DNA of 64,000 bases from an uncultured Alphaproteobacteria bacterium (GTDB lineage Bacteria; Pseudomonadota; Alphaproteobacteria; HIMB59; GCA-002718135), in NCBI GenBank assembly GCA_902594815.1, contig CACJNL010000001.1:150863-214862 (forward strand). The letters run 5' to 3'. The translations under genes and the position numbers were made by a program. This document shows positions 46,587 through 58,254 of the stretch, one piece after another. Every line of letters begins with the position of its first letter. Position 1 is the first letter of the stretch. Under the pieces are notes generated by a model. The model was not told where the DNA came from. It was given only the letters and a program-made list of their open reading frames with translations, and ran no database searches.

Positions 46587-47248
46587 ATTTGATGAATTTT
46601 AATCTCAATGATTTTTATTAAATATTCAATAAGATCAACTTGTTGATCAGGATTAAATTTATTAATATCTTTTGATCCCATCGCAACAACAAACATATCT
46701 TCCTGAAAATTAATTTTTAATAAAATATAGGATTTTATTTGTGAAGATTTATTGGGAAAAAATAATAAGACGCCTTTAGGGTTTTGATTTAGGTTTGTGA
46801 TGGCTTTGTCACGAAAATAACTTTTTGCTACTCTGGAGTCTATTCTTTGAACTTCATTAATACCAATATTATTATTTGTGCTAAAGCAATTAATATATTC
46901 ACATCCGAGTAATATTTTAAAGTCTGATAAAATAGCATTGAAGACTTTAGCTAATGATTTACTATTAAGAATTTTAAGTGATGATTTAAGAATTCTTTTT
47001 TGAGATTGCATGTGGCTTTTGCCAGCAAGTAAAATTTGTGTCATTTGATTTTGTAAATCAATATTCTCCTGATTGATTTTTTTGTATCGATATACTTGCA
47101 GGTCAATTACTTTCTCTGAACCTTCATCTTTTGATGGAAATTGTAATTCTTTTAAAAGTTCTGGATTTTTGATGAAAAAATTTTTATTTTTTTTGAGAAA
47201 ATTTTGAACGAGTTCTTCATTAGAACTGGTGTCATCTTTTTTTGACAT
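46583..47248 (-). CDS. DUF484 family protein (GAF-like)
   Basis: The 221-residue protein matches DUF484. The N-terminal FLKKNKNFFIKNPELLKEL is the family hallmark, a central region predicted as coiled coil follows (KINQENIDLQNQMTQILLAG), and the rest is a GAF-like fold (GCEYINCFSTN, GVLLFFPNKS, FVVAMGSKDINKFNP). The function is unknown; in many proteobacteria it sits beside the recombinase xerC, which is not seen here. It begins right after the transaldolase stop and overlaps the metallopeptidase gene. Confidence 0.88.
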   Translation of the reverse strand: MSKKDDTSSNEELVQNFLKKNKNFFIKNPELLKELQFPSKDEGSEKVIDLQVYRYKKINQENIDLQNQMTQILLAGKSHMQSQKRILKSSLKILNSKSLAKVFNAILSDFKILLGCEYINCFSTNNNIGINEVQRIDSRVAKSYFRDKAITNLNQNPKGVLLFFPNKSSQIKSYILLKINFQEDMFVVAMGSKDINKFNPDQQVDLIEYLIKIIEIKIHQI

Positions 47249-47908
47249 TTACTTAGGAAGGATAGATTGTCCTGTTTTTTTCCAATCGTCCAAAAAGGCG
47301 TTTAACCCCTTTTCTGTTAAAGGGTGGTTATATAATTCATGGATGACTTTTGGTGGTAATGTTGCTACATCAGCCCCTATAACAGCCGCATCAATGATAT
47401 GCTGCGTAGATCTCACCGATGCAACTAGCACTTCAGTATCAAAATTATAGTTATCATAAATATCTACAATATCTTCAATAAGATCCATCCCGTTTTCGCC
47501 TAGATCATCTAGTCGGCCAACAAACGGAGATATAAATGAAGCACCTGCCTTTGCAGCTAATAACGCTTGTGCTGCAGTGAAACACAAAGTGACATTCACC
47601 ATAATATTTTTCTCCCGGAGCGTTTTACATGTTCGAAGACCATTTGGTGTTAATGGAACCTTTACGGCAACATTTTTAGCAAGAGAAGCTAAGTACTCTC
47701 CTTCTTGCAACATCGTATTAAAATCAGTGGCAGTCACCTCTGCACTAACCGGTCCATCAACGATAGAGCAAATTGCTTTGATAGTTTTAGCCATATCATC
47801 ACCATTTTTTGCAATAAGTGATGGATTTGTTGTAACACCATTTACGAATCCAGTCGGGATAAGTTCTTCAATTTGTTTTATATCTGCTGTATCTACGAAA
47901 AATTTCAT
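47249..47908 (-). CDS. tal: Transaldolase (small TalC-type)
   Basis: A 219-residue class I aldolase of the small transaldolase/fructose-6-phosphate aldolase group. The Schiff-base Lys83 is in NVAVKVPLT; MKFFVDTADIKQIEEL and VTTNPSLIAK are the N-terminal hallmarks. Phe129 in ISPFVGRLDD corresponds to the Phe of true transaldolases (E. coli TalB Phe178), whereas the aldolase FSA has Tyr there, so transaldolase activity in the pentose phosphate pathway is favoured. It is divergent from priA and upstream of the DUF484 gene. Confidence 0.93.
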   Translation of the reverse strand: MKFFVDTADIKQIEELIPTGFVNGVTTNPSLIAKNGDDMAKTIKAICSIVDGPVSAEVTATDFNTMLQEGEYLASLAKNVAVKVPLTPNGLRTCKTLREKNIMVNVTLCFTAAQALLAAKAGASFISPFVGRLDDLGENGMDLIEDIVDIYDNYNFDTEVLVASVRSTQHIIDAAVIGADVATLPPKVIHELYNHPLTEKGLNAFLDDWKKTGQSILPK

Positions 47909-47972
47909 TGATTGCTGTATATCATATAAGTGATATTTAAAAAGTTAAGAATATAAAAATTTATTATCGGAT

Positions 47973-49925
47973 ATGTATTATAACATTATTGTAGCCAGGC
48001 CCTTTGACCGAGTCTTTACCTATGAGGCAGATGACCCTACATTAAAAATAGGTCAAATCGTAATCGTTCCTTTTGGCAAAACCATGGAAGTGGGCATGAT
48101 TATAGAAGGCGATGTTATAAAGCCTGAATATACAATTAAAAAAATTAATAGAGTTCTAGAAGGGTTACAACTCAGTGATACAAATATAAAATTTTTAAAG
48201 TGGGTGAGCGAATATACTTTAGCGCCTATCGGATCAGTTTTAAAATTATTTATTATTAATAAAGACATTGTTAGTTATGAGCGCACTGATGAAAGTTTGC
48301 ATGAAACAATTTTTAAATCAGTCAAATTAAATGAAGAACAATATCAAGCAAAAGAAAAGATCATTCAAATTCAAGAAACATCCCATAAACCCATTGTGTT
48401 GGAAGGGGTAACAGGGTCTGGAAAAACAGAGGTGTATTTTGAACTTATTGAACTCGAAATTAAAAGATCAAAGCAAGTGCTTATCATGGTTCCAGAAATA
48501 AGTTTAACGCCTCAATTAGAATATAGATTTAAAGAAAGGTTTGGCATAGAGATTGATATATGGCACTCAAAAATTACGCCTAAAAAACGAAAGGAAATTT
48601 GGCACAAATGTTTTGAAGGTGAGCCCTGCGTTATTATCGGTGCACGGTCCAGTCTTTTTTTACCATATAAGAGTTTAGGCTTAACCGTCATTGATGAAGA
48701 ACACGACTCTTCTTATAAACAAGAGGATAATATTCGCTACCAAGCAAGAGATTTGGCAGTGGTAAAATCTAATTTTGAAAAAAGCAAATTAATTCTTGCT
48801 TCAGCCACTCCATCTTTAGAAACGATAAATAATATTAATAATAAAAAGTACCATCATGTTTTTTTATCTAAGCAATATTCAGGCCTTCCTCTTCCTACAA
48901 TTAGCTTAGTTGATTTATCAAAAAATAAATTAGAAAAAAATCAATGGATATCCAACATACTTAAATCTGAAATAGATCAGTGTTTAAACAACAAAGAACA
49001 AGCTTTAATATTTTTAAATAGAAGAGGGTATTCCCCTTTAAGTTTATGTGTTGAATGTGGTTATCGACATCAGTGTATTCAATGTTCTTCGTGGCTTGTT
49101 ATGCATCAGCAAAAAAGAAGATTACTTTGTCATCAATGCGGCAGTATACAAGAAATGAGTGAAGATTGTCCTACTTGTTTATCAAAAGATTCAATCAAGT
49201 TTATTGGGCCCGGTGTTGAGAGAATTGCTGAAGAGCTTAGTCAAACTTATCCTGATAAAATGGTGAGCGTGATGTCAAGTGACATTATTAATTCTCCCAA
49301 AAAAATCAAAGACCTCGTCAGTAAATTTTCTAATAAAGAAATCGATATAATTGTAGCAACTCAAATAATGGCTAAGGGATATGATTTTGCTAATCTATCT
49401 TTAGTTGGAGTCATTGATGCGGATGCAGGATTATTTGGTGGTGATATGCGCGCTATTGAAAAAACATATAATATGTTGCAGCAAGTAAGTGGAAGAGCGG
49501 GAAGGTCTCAGCAGCCAGGCAAAGTTATTATTCAAACGTATTATCCTGAGCAACCTATAATTCAGTCTTTACAAAAAAGAGATCGTTCTTCATTTATTAA
49601 TCAAGCTCTTGCGGAGAGAGAGCAATTTAAAATCCCCCCCTTTGGTTTCATGACTGCTATTATTATTTCAGGATCATCAAAAGCAAATGTTGAGAAAAGT
49701 GCTCAGCAATTAGTTTATGTTAAAAGACTCTCAGATGAAATAAGTGTATTAGGTCCAGTTGAGGCTCCTTTAAACTTACTAAAAGGTCAGTTTCGATACC
49801 GAATTTTATTAAAAGGTCAAAGTAGAAAAAAATTGAATATTTTTACCAAAAAAATGATCAATTCAGCCAAAATTCCTTCTACGGTAAGGGTTGTTATAGA
49901 TGTAGATCCGTACAGCTTTATGTAA
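47973..49925 (+). CDS. priA: Primosomal protein N' (PriA helicase)
   Basis: PriA recognises stalled forks and reloads the replisome. The 650-residue protein has the N-terminal DNA-binding domain (starting YYNIIVARPFDRVFTYEADD), Walker A VTGSGKTEVYFELI, the DEEH box VIDEEHDSSYKQED, an eight-Cys zinc region (CVECGYRHQCIQC, then CHQCG and CPTC), and the helicase C-terminal motifs VATQIMAKGYDFANL and QQVSGRAGRSQQPGKV. It is slightly short but complete. It precedes atpH by 120 bases, a typical alphaproteobacterial neighbourhood. Confidence 0.96.
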   Translation: MYYNIIVARPFDRVFTYEADDPTLKIGQIVIVPFGKTMEVGMIIEGDVIKPEYTIKKINRVLEGLQLSDTNIKFLKWVSEYTLAPIGSVLKLFIINKDIVSYERTDESLHETIFKSVKLNEEQYQAKEKIIQIQETSHKPIVLEGVTGSGKTEVYFELIELEIKRSKQVLIMVPEISLTPQLEYRFKERFGIEIDIWHSKITPKKRKEIWHKCFEGEPCVIIGARSSLFLPYKSLGLTVIDEEHDSSYKQEDNIRYQARDLAVVKSNFEKSKLILASATPSLETINNINNKKYHHVFLSKQYSGLPLPTISLVDLSKNKLEKNQWISNILKSEIDQCLNNKEQALIFLNRRGYSPLSLCVECGYRHQCIQCSSWLVMHQQKRRLLCHQCGSIQEMSEDCPTCLSKDSIKFIGPGVERIAEELSQTYPDKMVSVMSSDIINSPKKIKDLVSKFSNKEIDIIVATQIMAKGYDFANLSLVGVIDADAGLFGGDMRAIEKTYNMLQQVSGRAGRSQQPGKVIIQTYYPEQPIIQSLQKRDRSSFINQALAEREQFKIPPFGFMTAIIISGSSKANVEKSAQQLVYVKRLSDEISVLGPVEAPLNLLKGQFRYRILLKGQSRKKLNIFTKKMINSAKIPSTVRVVIDVDPYSFM

Positions 49926-50045
49926 TTTATTCACAATTTTACCCTAAATATAAAAAATAGCATATTTGACGCATAAACTGGGAGTTTACCTGCTTTTTCT
50001 GATGTGCTAATAGCCTGTCACTAATTCCTTACGGAGAATATTTTA

Positions 50046-50603
50046 ATGGCATCACAACTTGCATCTGGAGACCTGGTATCGGATCGGTATGCGTCTGCGC
50101 TTTATGAATTGGCTGCAGAAAAAAAACTCGTTGATTCTGTTTTAAATGATCTTTCTAATTTAAAAAATATTTTGAAGGACAACAAAGAATTAAGTTTAGT
50201 TGTAAAAAGCCCTCTCATATCTTCATCGGACAAACAAAATATATTTGAAACTTTATTAAAAAAAATAAATGCAAATGAACTTACCAATACATTTATTAAA
50301 GTTATTGAAAAAAATAAAAGATTTTCTAACCTTGCATCAATCATAACTCAATTTATTAATATTAATTCTCAAAAGAGAGGTGATGTAATTGCTGATATAA
50401 CTTCAGCTGATGAGTTAAACGATGATCAAAAAAATAATATTACAAATCAATTAAAGAGCATCCTAGGTGACAAGCTTTCACTATCGTTCGATGTTGATAA
50501 AAATATTATGGGTGGATTAATAGTTAAAGTGGGATCAAAAATGATTGATACCTCACTTGCTAATAAAATAAACAAACTTAAAATCGCAATGAAGGGGGCG
50601 TAA
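50046..50603 (+). CDS. atpH: ATP synthase F1 delta subunit
   Basis: The delta subunit links the F1 head to the peripheral stalk. The 185 residues show [20 protein letters not shown] at the N-terminus and the C-terminal [25 protein letters not shown] signature. A TTACGGAG ribosome site precedes ATG 50046. The 120-base gap upstream contains TTGACG at 49967 and the small hairpin AAACTGGGAGTTT, but no convincing -10, so the promoter is not called. It overlaps atpA by one base. Confidence 0.94.
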   Translation: MASQLASGDLVSDRYASALYELAAEKKLVDSVLNDLSNLKNILKDNKELSLVVKSPLISSSDKQNIFETLLKKINANELTNTFIKVIEKNKRFSNLASIITQFININSQKRGDVIADITSADELNDDQKNNITNQLKSILGDKLSLSFDVDKNIMGGLIVKVGSKMIDTSLANKINKLKIAMKGA

Positions 50604-52138
50604 TGGAAATTAAAGCAGCTGAAATTTCATCAGTAATCAAAGATCAGATTGCCAATTTTGAAACCAAAGCAGATGTTGCTGAGGTTGGAACTGTATTGAG
50701 TGTAGGAGATGGTATCGCACGTGTGTATGGTCTCGATCAAGTACAAGCTGGTGAGATGGTGGAATTCCCAGGCGGTATCAAAGGTATGGCCCTCAACCTT
50801 GAAATGGATAACGTTGGTGTTTCAATCTTCGGTGATGATACTGGTATTAAAGAAGGTGATACAGTTAAACGAACAGGTGAAATTGTTGACGTCCCTGTTG
50901 GTAAAGAATTATTAGGTCGTGTAGTTGATGGCCTAGGAAATCCAATTGATGGAAAAGGCCCAATTCAATCATCTGAAAAAAGAAGAATTGAATTAAAAGC
51001 TCCAGGAATTATTCCTCGCCAAAGTGTATCCGAGCCAATGCAGACTGGTATTAAAGCTCTTGATGCTCTTGTTCCTGTTGGTAGAGGTCAGCGTGAGCTA
51101 ATTATTGGTGATAGACAAACAGGTAAGACAGCAGTAGCTATTGATACTATTCTTAACCAGAAGTCAGTTAACCAATCAACCAATGAAAAAGAAAAACTCT
51201 ACTGTATTTATGTTGCGATTGGTCAAAAAAGATCAACAGTTGCACAAATTGTTAAAACTTTAGAAGACAACGGAGCAATGGAATATACGATCGTTGTATC
51301 TGCAACTGCGTCTGAACCTGCACCTTTACAATTCTTATCTGCATACACTGGTTGTACAATGGGTGAGTATTTTAGAGATAACGGTATGCATGCACTTATC
51401 GTGTATGATGATTTATCAAAACAAGCAGTAGCTTACCGACAAATGTCTTTACTTTTGAGAAGACCTCCAGGGCGTGAAGCGTACCCAGGAGATGTTTTCT
51501 ATATTCATAGTCGTCTTTTAGAAAGAGCAGCTAAAATGAGTGATGAGCATGGTGGCGGAAGTTTAACTGCCCTACCAATTATTGAAACGCAGGCTGGTGA
51601 CTTATCTGCTTATATTCCAACGAATGTTATATCCATTACTGATGGACAAATATTCTTGGAAACTAACCTATTCTTTGCTGGTATTCGACCTGCCATTAAC
51701 GTTGGTTTGTCGGTTAGTCGTGTTGGATCTGCTGCGCAAACAAAAGCAATGAAAAAAATTGCTGGTCCAGTAAAACTGGAACTTGCACAGTATCGTGAGA
51801 TGGCTGCGTTTGCTCAGTTTGCATCAGATTTAGATGCATCCACAAAACAACTACTTGATAGAGGTGCAAGGCTTGTTGAAATTTTAAAACAAGGTCAGTA
51901 TTCACCGTTAACAGTATCAGAGCAAGTTGTATCTATCTATGCCGGTGTTCGAGGATATTTAGATAAAGTAGCTGTTGGTGATGTTGTGCGTTTTGAAACT
52001 GAGGCTTTAAATGAAGTTAGAACTAATCATTCTGACTTATTAGATGCTATCGCTAATGAAAAAGAATTATCGCAAGAAAATGATGATAAATTAAAATCAA
52101 TCTTGGATAATCTTGTAGAAAAATTTACGAGCAACTAA
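50603..52138 (+). CDS. atpA: ATP synthase F1 alpha subunit
   Basis: The non-catalytic nucleotide-binding subunit of the F1 hexamer, 511 residues. It starts [16 protein letters not shown] and has the P-loop [16 protein letters not shown], the alpha-specific [32 protein letters not shown] region and the arginine finger in [17 protein letters not shown]. It is tightly packed between atpH (one-base overlap) and atpG. The protein is complete with no unusual residues. Confidence 0.97.
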   Translation: MEIKAAEISSVIKDQIANFETKADVAEVGTVLSVGDGIARVYGLDQVQAGEMVEFPGGIKGMALNLEMDNVGVSIFGDDTGIKEGDTVKRTGEIVDVPVGKELLGRVVDGLGNPIDGKGPIQSSEKRRIELKAPGIIPRQSVSEPMQTGIKALDALVPVGRGQRELIIGDRQTGKTAVAIDTILNQKSVNQSTNEKEKLYCIYVAIGQKRSTVAQIVKTLEDNGAMEYTIVVSATASEPAPLQFLSAYTGCTMGEYFRDNGMHALIVYDDLSKQAVAYRQMSLLLRRPPGREAYPGDVFYIHSRLLERAAKMSDEHGGGSLTALPIIETQAGDLSAYIPTNVISITDGQIFLETNLFFAGIRPAINVGLSVSRVGSAAQTKAMKKIAGPVKLELAQYREMAAFAQFASDLDASTKQLLDRGARLVEILKQGQYSPLTVSEQVVSIYAGVRGYLDKVAVGDVVRFETEALNEVRTNHSDLLDAIANEKELSQENDDKLKSILDNLVEKFTSN

Positions 52139-52141
52139 TTA

Positions 52142-54470
<2,329 letters not shown>

Positions 54471-54471
<1 letters not shown>

Positions 54472-54869
54472 TGGCAACAATTTCTTTTGATTTAGTTTCA
54501 CCTGAAAATCTCATTTTTAATGATGAGGTTGGGATGATTATTGTTCCAGGAAAGGATGGCGATTTTGGTGTTCTTCCTGGACACAGCAAAGTAATGTCTT
54601 CATTAAGACCAGGAAGAGTAATGGTGTATGGGGATGGTAAAAACTTATTAAAGTCCTTTTTTGTATCCGGTGGGTTTGCTGAAGTTAATCCAGAAAAGTG
54701 TATTGTTCTTGCAGAGAGTGTTGATGAGGTTAATGCTCTTGATAAATCTTCTATTGAAAAAGAAATTCAGGAATTAAGTGGTCAAGAAAACGATATGGCT
54801 AAAGAGCAATTAGGAATAGCCAAAGCAAAAATCGATGCAATTGATTCTAATTTTTACGAAAAAGTTTAA
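54471..54869 (+). CDS. atpC: ATP synthase F1 epsilon subunit
   Basis: Epsilon couples gamma to the c-ring and can inhibit ATP hydrolysis. The 132-residue protein starts with the beta-sandwich (SFDLVSPENLIFNDEVGMIIVPGKDGDFGVLPGHSKV) and ends in a helical hairpin. The last gene of the F1 operon, it starts on the last base of atpD and stops 5 bases before the end of the convergent LacI-type gene. The F0 genes are not in the window, as in most alphaproteobacteria. Confidence 0.94.
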
Positions 54870-54874
54870 TTGAA

Positions 54875-55891
54875 TTAGGCGCTACCACCCTCGATAAAAT
54901 CAAAATCAATATAATTATTTTTTACACAAAACTCTCCATTTAATTTTTTAATAAGCAACTCAGCAGCTTGCAAGCCAACATTTTTGTGATCTAAATCTAT
55001 TGATGTGATTGATGGATTAACATCAAATATTTCAGGAATAGTTCCACTAAAAGTTACTAAACTTATATCCTTCTTAATTCTTATATCATTTTTTTTACAA
55101 AAAATATGAGCATCTAACGCAAACAAATCATCTGCATAAACTACAACTTCAATATTTTTTTTTGAAAAATATATATTTTTAATAGAGTCAGCTCCAGGAC
55201 TTTGATTACTCTCAATGAGCTGATCTTTTTCTTTTTCTTTATAGTTTATACATTCACTTAATTTTAAATTATTCATTTTTAGAGTTTTAATAAACCCATT
55301 ATAAATTAAAGTTGTGTGAAGGGATTTTGACTCCAGGCTTGTTCCAACAAATGCAATCTTCTTGTAATTATTTCTAATTAAATATTCTGCCATTGCGGAT
55401 CCAGCTTTTTGATAGTTAAAACCAACAAATGAATCTATGGGATTGCTAGTTGCAGTTTCAACTACAGAAACTCCAGAGTCTTTCAATATTGATCTTACTT
55501 TTCTAGTCGTGATATTACCTACAATAATTATACCTTTAGGATTCCATTTTAAAATATTATCAACCATCTTTTCTTCACTTGTGAAACCATCATTGCTTAA
55601 TAAAAAATTTTGGAAACCCTTTTTTTGTAAAACTCTGTTTATACTTCTCATATAATGAATTGCTGCAAATCTTAAATAAGGAATATAGATTGGAATAATA
55701 TTTGTATTTCTTGAAGCCAATGATGAAGCTATTGGATTTGGACTATAAGATAAATTTTTTGCTGCTTCACTTATGCGTAGTTGTAACTTTGGTGAAACTA
55801 ACGCATTATTTTTAAAAAATCTAGAGACACTCATTGTCCCTACATTTGCAAGTTTAGCAACATCAATAATGGTGGGATTTTTTTTATTCAT
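54875..55891 (-). CDS. LacI-family transcriptional regulator
   Basis: A 338-residue repressor-type protein with an N-terminal LacI helix-turn-helix and hinge (TIIDVAKLANVGTMSVSRFF, then LQLRISEAAKNLSYSPN) and a periplasmic-binding-protein-like effector domain (IIPIYIPYLRFA, KIAFVGTSLESK, VTFSGTIPEI). The HTH resembles the gluconate-regulator subgroup, but the effector is not evident. It overlaps the M24 peptidase gene by 8 bases and is last in the minus-strand transporter cluster. A LacI-type palindrome stands ahead of the binding-protein gene (62624-62639), so it probably regulates its own operon. Confidence 0.92.
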   Translation of the reverse strand: MNKKNPTIIDVAKLANVGTMSVSRFFKNNALVSPKLQLRISEAAKNLSYSPNPIASSLASRNTNIIPIYIPYLRFAAIHYMRSINRVLQKKGFQNFLLSNDGFTSEEKMVDNILKWNPKGIIIVGNITTRKVRSILKDSGVSVVETATSNPIDSFVGFNYQKAGSAMAEYLIRNNYKKIAFVGTSLESKSLHTTLIYNGFIKTLKMNNLKLSECINYKEKEKDQLIESNQSPGADSIKNIYFSKKNIEVVVYADDLFALDAHIFCKKNDIRIKKDISLVTFSGTIPEIFDVNPSITSIDLDHKNVGLQAAELLIKKLNGEFCVKNNYIDFDFIEGGSA

Positions 55892-56987
55892 TATTTATTA
55901 TTCTTAATTCTTTTGAAAAACTTGTAAGAATCTGTGGGTCATTGTCTGTTATAACTACATCATCTTCTATTCTGATACCAAATTTACCAGGAATATACAA
56001 CCCAGGCTCTACAGTGATGATCATACCTTTTTCCAAAGATGCAGTATTTCCTCTGACAATATATGGATCTTCATGCACATCAAGACCAAGACCATGCCCT
56101 GTTTTATGAACTATAAATTCCTTAAACTTACCATTCTCAAGGACAAGTGTTGTCTCATTATCAACATCATGCATTGTTTTGGGAATTTTGGAATTTTTAA
56201 TCCCAACCTTATTAGCATCTAAAACATTATGATATGCCTCTCTTTGATACTCATCAGCTTCTATAATAAAAAATGTCCGTGTGATGTCAGCGTTAAAACC
56301 TTCATATGTAGCACCAAAATCAAACAAGAGCGTATCTCCTTTTTTAATAATATTTTTTTCAGAGGAATGACCATGAGGAAGTGCAGAATTTGCACCAGTT
56401 AAAACAATAGGGTCAAATGATAATCCTTCGCCACCATTTTTGTATAATGCTTGAATAAGAAAATTTTTAATTTCTATTTCGCTCATACCAGTTTTTATAT
56501 ATTGAATAGTTTGTTCTAGAGACTTTTCTGATATTTCAATTGCTTTTTTTAAACACTGTATTTCTTTCTCATCTTTATTTAATCTTATTGATGAAATCTC
56601 TTTATGAGCATTAATCAATTTTATAGCTTCAAAACTTTCTTTAATTGCTTGGGTTTCAAAAAATCTAATTCTTTGTCCCTCAACACCTAAAGTATCAATT
56701 TTACCAATGATATTTTGCGCCTCTACAAAAGCTTTTTGAAAGCCATCTTTGTCATGCCAGCTTATTATTTTCGCATTAATTCCAAGTTTATTAAAACTAT
56801 CTACTTCAAGTGACGGCAGAATTGCAACAACCTCTTTATTTCTAGTGATTATAAGTACTGTAGGCCTCTCCATTAAGTGGAAGTTTCCTCCAGTAACATA
56901 TCTAAAATTTGAGCCAGGAACTAAAGCAATAGCATCAAGATTTGATGAGTCAATTATTTCATAAATTTTTTTAATTCTATCTTCCAT
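55884..56987 (-). CDS. M24 family Xaa-Pro type peptidase
   Basis: A 367-residue creatinase/prolidase-fold protein. The N-terminal domain is ALVPGSNFRYVTGGNFHLMER; the pita-bread domain has the five metal ligands: two Asp in LFDFGATYEGFNADITRTF, His in HKTGHGLGLDVHEDPY, and Glu in TVEPGLYIPG and GIRIEDDVVIT. Such enzymes release N-terminal residues before Pro or hydrolyse Xaa-Pro dipeptides. It lies between a GAF protein and the LacI-type regulator in the peptide-transporter operon, so it may process the imported substrate. Confidence 0.92.
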   Translation of the reverse strand: MEDRIKKIYEIIDSSNLDAIALVPGSNFRYVTGGNFHLMERPTVLIITRNKEVVAILPSLEVDSFNKLGINAKIISWHDKDGFQKAFVEAQNIIGKIDTLGVEGQRIRFFETQAIKESFEAIKLINAHKEISSIRLNKDEKEIQCLKKAIEISEKSLEQTIQYIKTGMSEIEIKNFLIQALYKNGGEGLSFDPIVLTGANSALPHGHSSEKNIIKKGDTLLFDFGATYEGFNADITRTFFIIEADEYQREAYHNVLDANKVGIKNSKIPKTMHDVDNETTLVLENGKFKEFIVHKTGHGLGLDVHEDPYIVRGNTASLEKGMIITVEPGLYIPGKFGIRIEDDVVITDNDPQILTSFSKELRIINNE

Positions 56988-57474
56988 AAGTTATATCTTT
57001 CCTTTTATTAATAAATGTAGAAACTAAACATTTTGAAATTATATTACTTTTCTCCAAATGTTTTTTAGTAAAGTAATTTTTTTTATGTAAAATATTAATT
57101 GTACCTATAGTTTCGTCATTAAAAATTACTACTTGATTTAAAATAGACTCACATCCAAGAGATGTTATTACTTTGTGATCATAAAAATATTTTTCAATCT
57201 CTTTTTTATTATTTCCAACAAACGACTTTTTCTTTTTAACCGTCATAACAGCCCAAAAATTATCAGGCAATTTTTTTGACTTACCTAGTGGATAAGTCTT
57301 TTTGTTTGAAGTATAGATTCTTTTTGCAAATTTGTGATTTTTATTAAAGATCATGAAAGTCAATAATTTGTAACCAATCTCTTTTCTAATTAATGATACA
57401 GTTTTATTTATAATTTTATTTTCATCTTCATTTTTTAGTAAAATTTCTGCTACACTTTTTTCTATACTTTTCAT
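56977..57474 (-). CDS. GAF-domain protein
   Basis: A 165-residue single GAF-like domain: helix SVAEILLKN, EIGYKLLTFMIFN on the first strand, LPDNFWAVMTVKKKKSFVGNN in the ligand loop, and CESILNQVVIFNDETIGTINILHKKN on the last strands. No output domain is attached. It may be a small-molecule sensor or an enzyme such as a free methionine sulfoxide reductase, but I do not see the expected catalytic cysteine pattern. It overlaps the ATPase gene by 4 bases and the peptidase gene by 11, so it is an integral part of the operon. Confidence 0.72.
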   Translation of the reverse strand: MKSIEKSVAEILLKNEDENKIINKTVSLIRKEIGYKLLTFMIFNKNHKFAKRIYTSNKKTYPLGKSKKLPDNFWAVMTVKKKKSFVGNNKKEIEKYFYDHKVITSLGCESILNQVVIFNDETIGTINILHKKNYFTKKHLEKSNIISKCLVSTFINKRKDITYGR

Positions 57475-58253
57475 GGTTTTGATTTCTCCTCGGCATCTGT
57501 AATTGTTGGAATTGACCTTATTAATTCTTTAGTGTATTCGCTTTCAGGTGACTCAAATACCTTTTTAGTATTATTCATTTCAACTATTTTACCTTTATTC
57601 ATAACTATAGTTTTATTTGATATATTTCGCACAACGGCTAAATCGTGTGTAATAAAAATATATGTTAAATTAAGCTTTTCTTTGATCTCAGCGAGTAAAT
57701 TTAATATTTTAAGTTGTATTAAAACATCTAAAGCAGATGTTGGCTCATCAAAAATGATAATTTCAGGTTCGCAAGCTAGCGCTCTTGCAATTGAAATTCG
57801 TTGTCTTTGCCCACCTGATAAGGAATACGGATGTCTTTCAAGATAATTTTCGTTTAGGTCAACATACTGAAGAAGTTTAATAACCCTATCTCGTATTTCT
57901 TTTTTAGGGCAGATTTGATGAATTTTTAGAGGCAGTTCTAATGTTTGGTATATAGTTTTTTTAGGATTTAAAGAAGATAAAGGATTTTGCTGCACAAATT
58001 GAATTTTTTTTCTTAGTTCCTTGTTTTTAAAATCTAATTCATTATTTTCAAATTTAATAGATCCCGAGGTAAGTGTTTCAACACCAAGAATTAAATTTGC
58101 CAAAGTAGTTTTGCCTGAGCCTGACTCTCCAACAATCGATACAGAGTCATTCTTATCTATACCAAAACTCACATCATCTACTGCAATAACTTTAGACATG
58201 CCAACTTTAAAAATTTTAGTTAGGTTCTCTACTTTTAGGAGTGTATTAGACAT
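57471..58253 (-). CDS. Peptide-type ABC transporter ATPase (DppF/OppF-like)
   Basis: A 260-residue ABC ATPase: Walker A VGESGSGKTTLANLIL, Q-loop QFVQQNPLSSLNP, signature YSLSGGQRQRISIARALA, Walker B IIIFDEPTSALD and switch His ITHDLAVVRN. The QNPLSSLNPK segment is typical of the OppF/DppF group. The [4Fe-4S] C-terminal extension seen in some relatives is absent. It works with the adjacent DppD-like ATPase, powering the two permeases. It is one base from the DppD-like gene. Confidence 0.94.
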   Translation of the reverse strand: MSNTLLKVENLTKIFKVGMSKVIAVDDVSFGIDKNDSVSIVGESGSGKTTLANLILGVETLTSGSIKFENNELDFKNKELRKKIQFVQQNPLSSLNPKKTIYQTLELPLKIHQICPKKEIRDRVIKLLQYVDLNENYLERHPYSLSGGQRQRISIARALACEPEIIIFDEPTSALDVLIQLKILNLLAEIKEKLNLTYIFITHDLAVVRNISNKTIVMNKGKIVEMNNTKKVFESPESEYTKELIRSIPTITDAEEKSKP

Positions 58254-58254
58254 A

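Noticed and set aside
49967..49995. TTGACG at 49967 as the -35 of the atp operon
   Set aside because: No reasonable -10 hexamer lies 16-18 bases downstream, so only the half-site can be noted.
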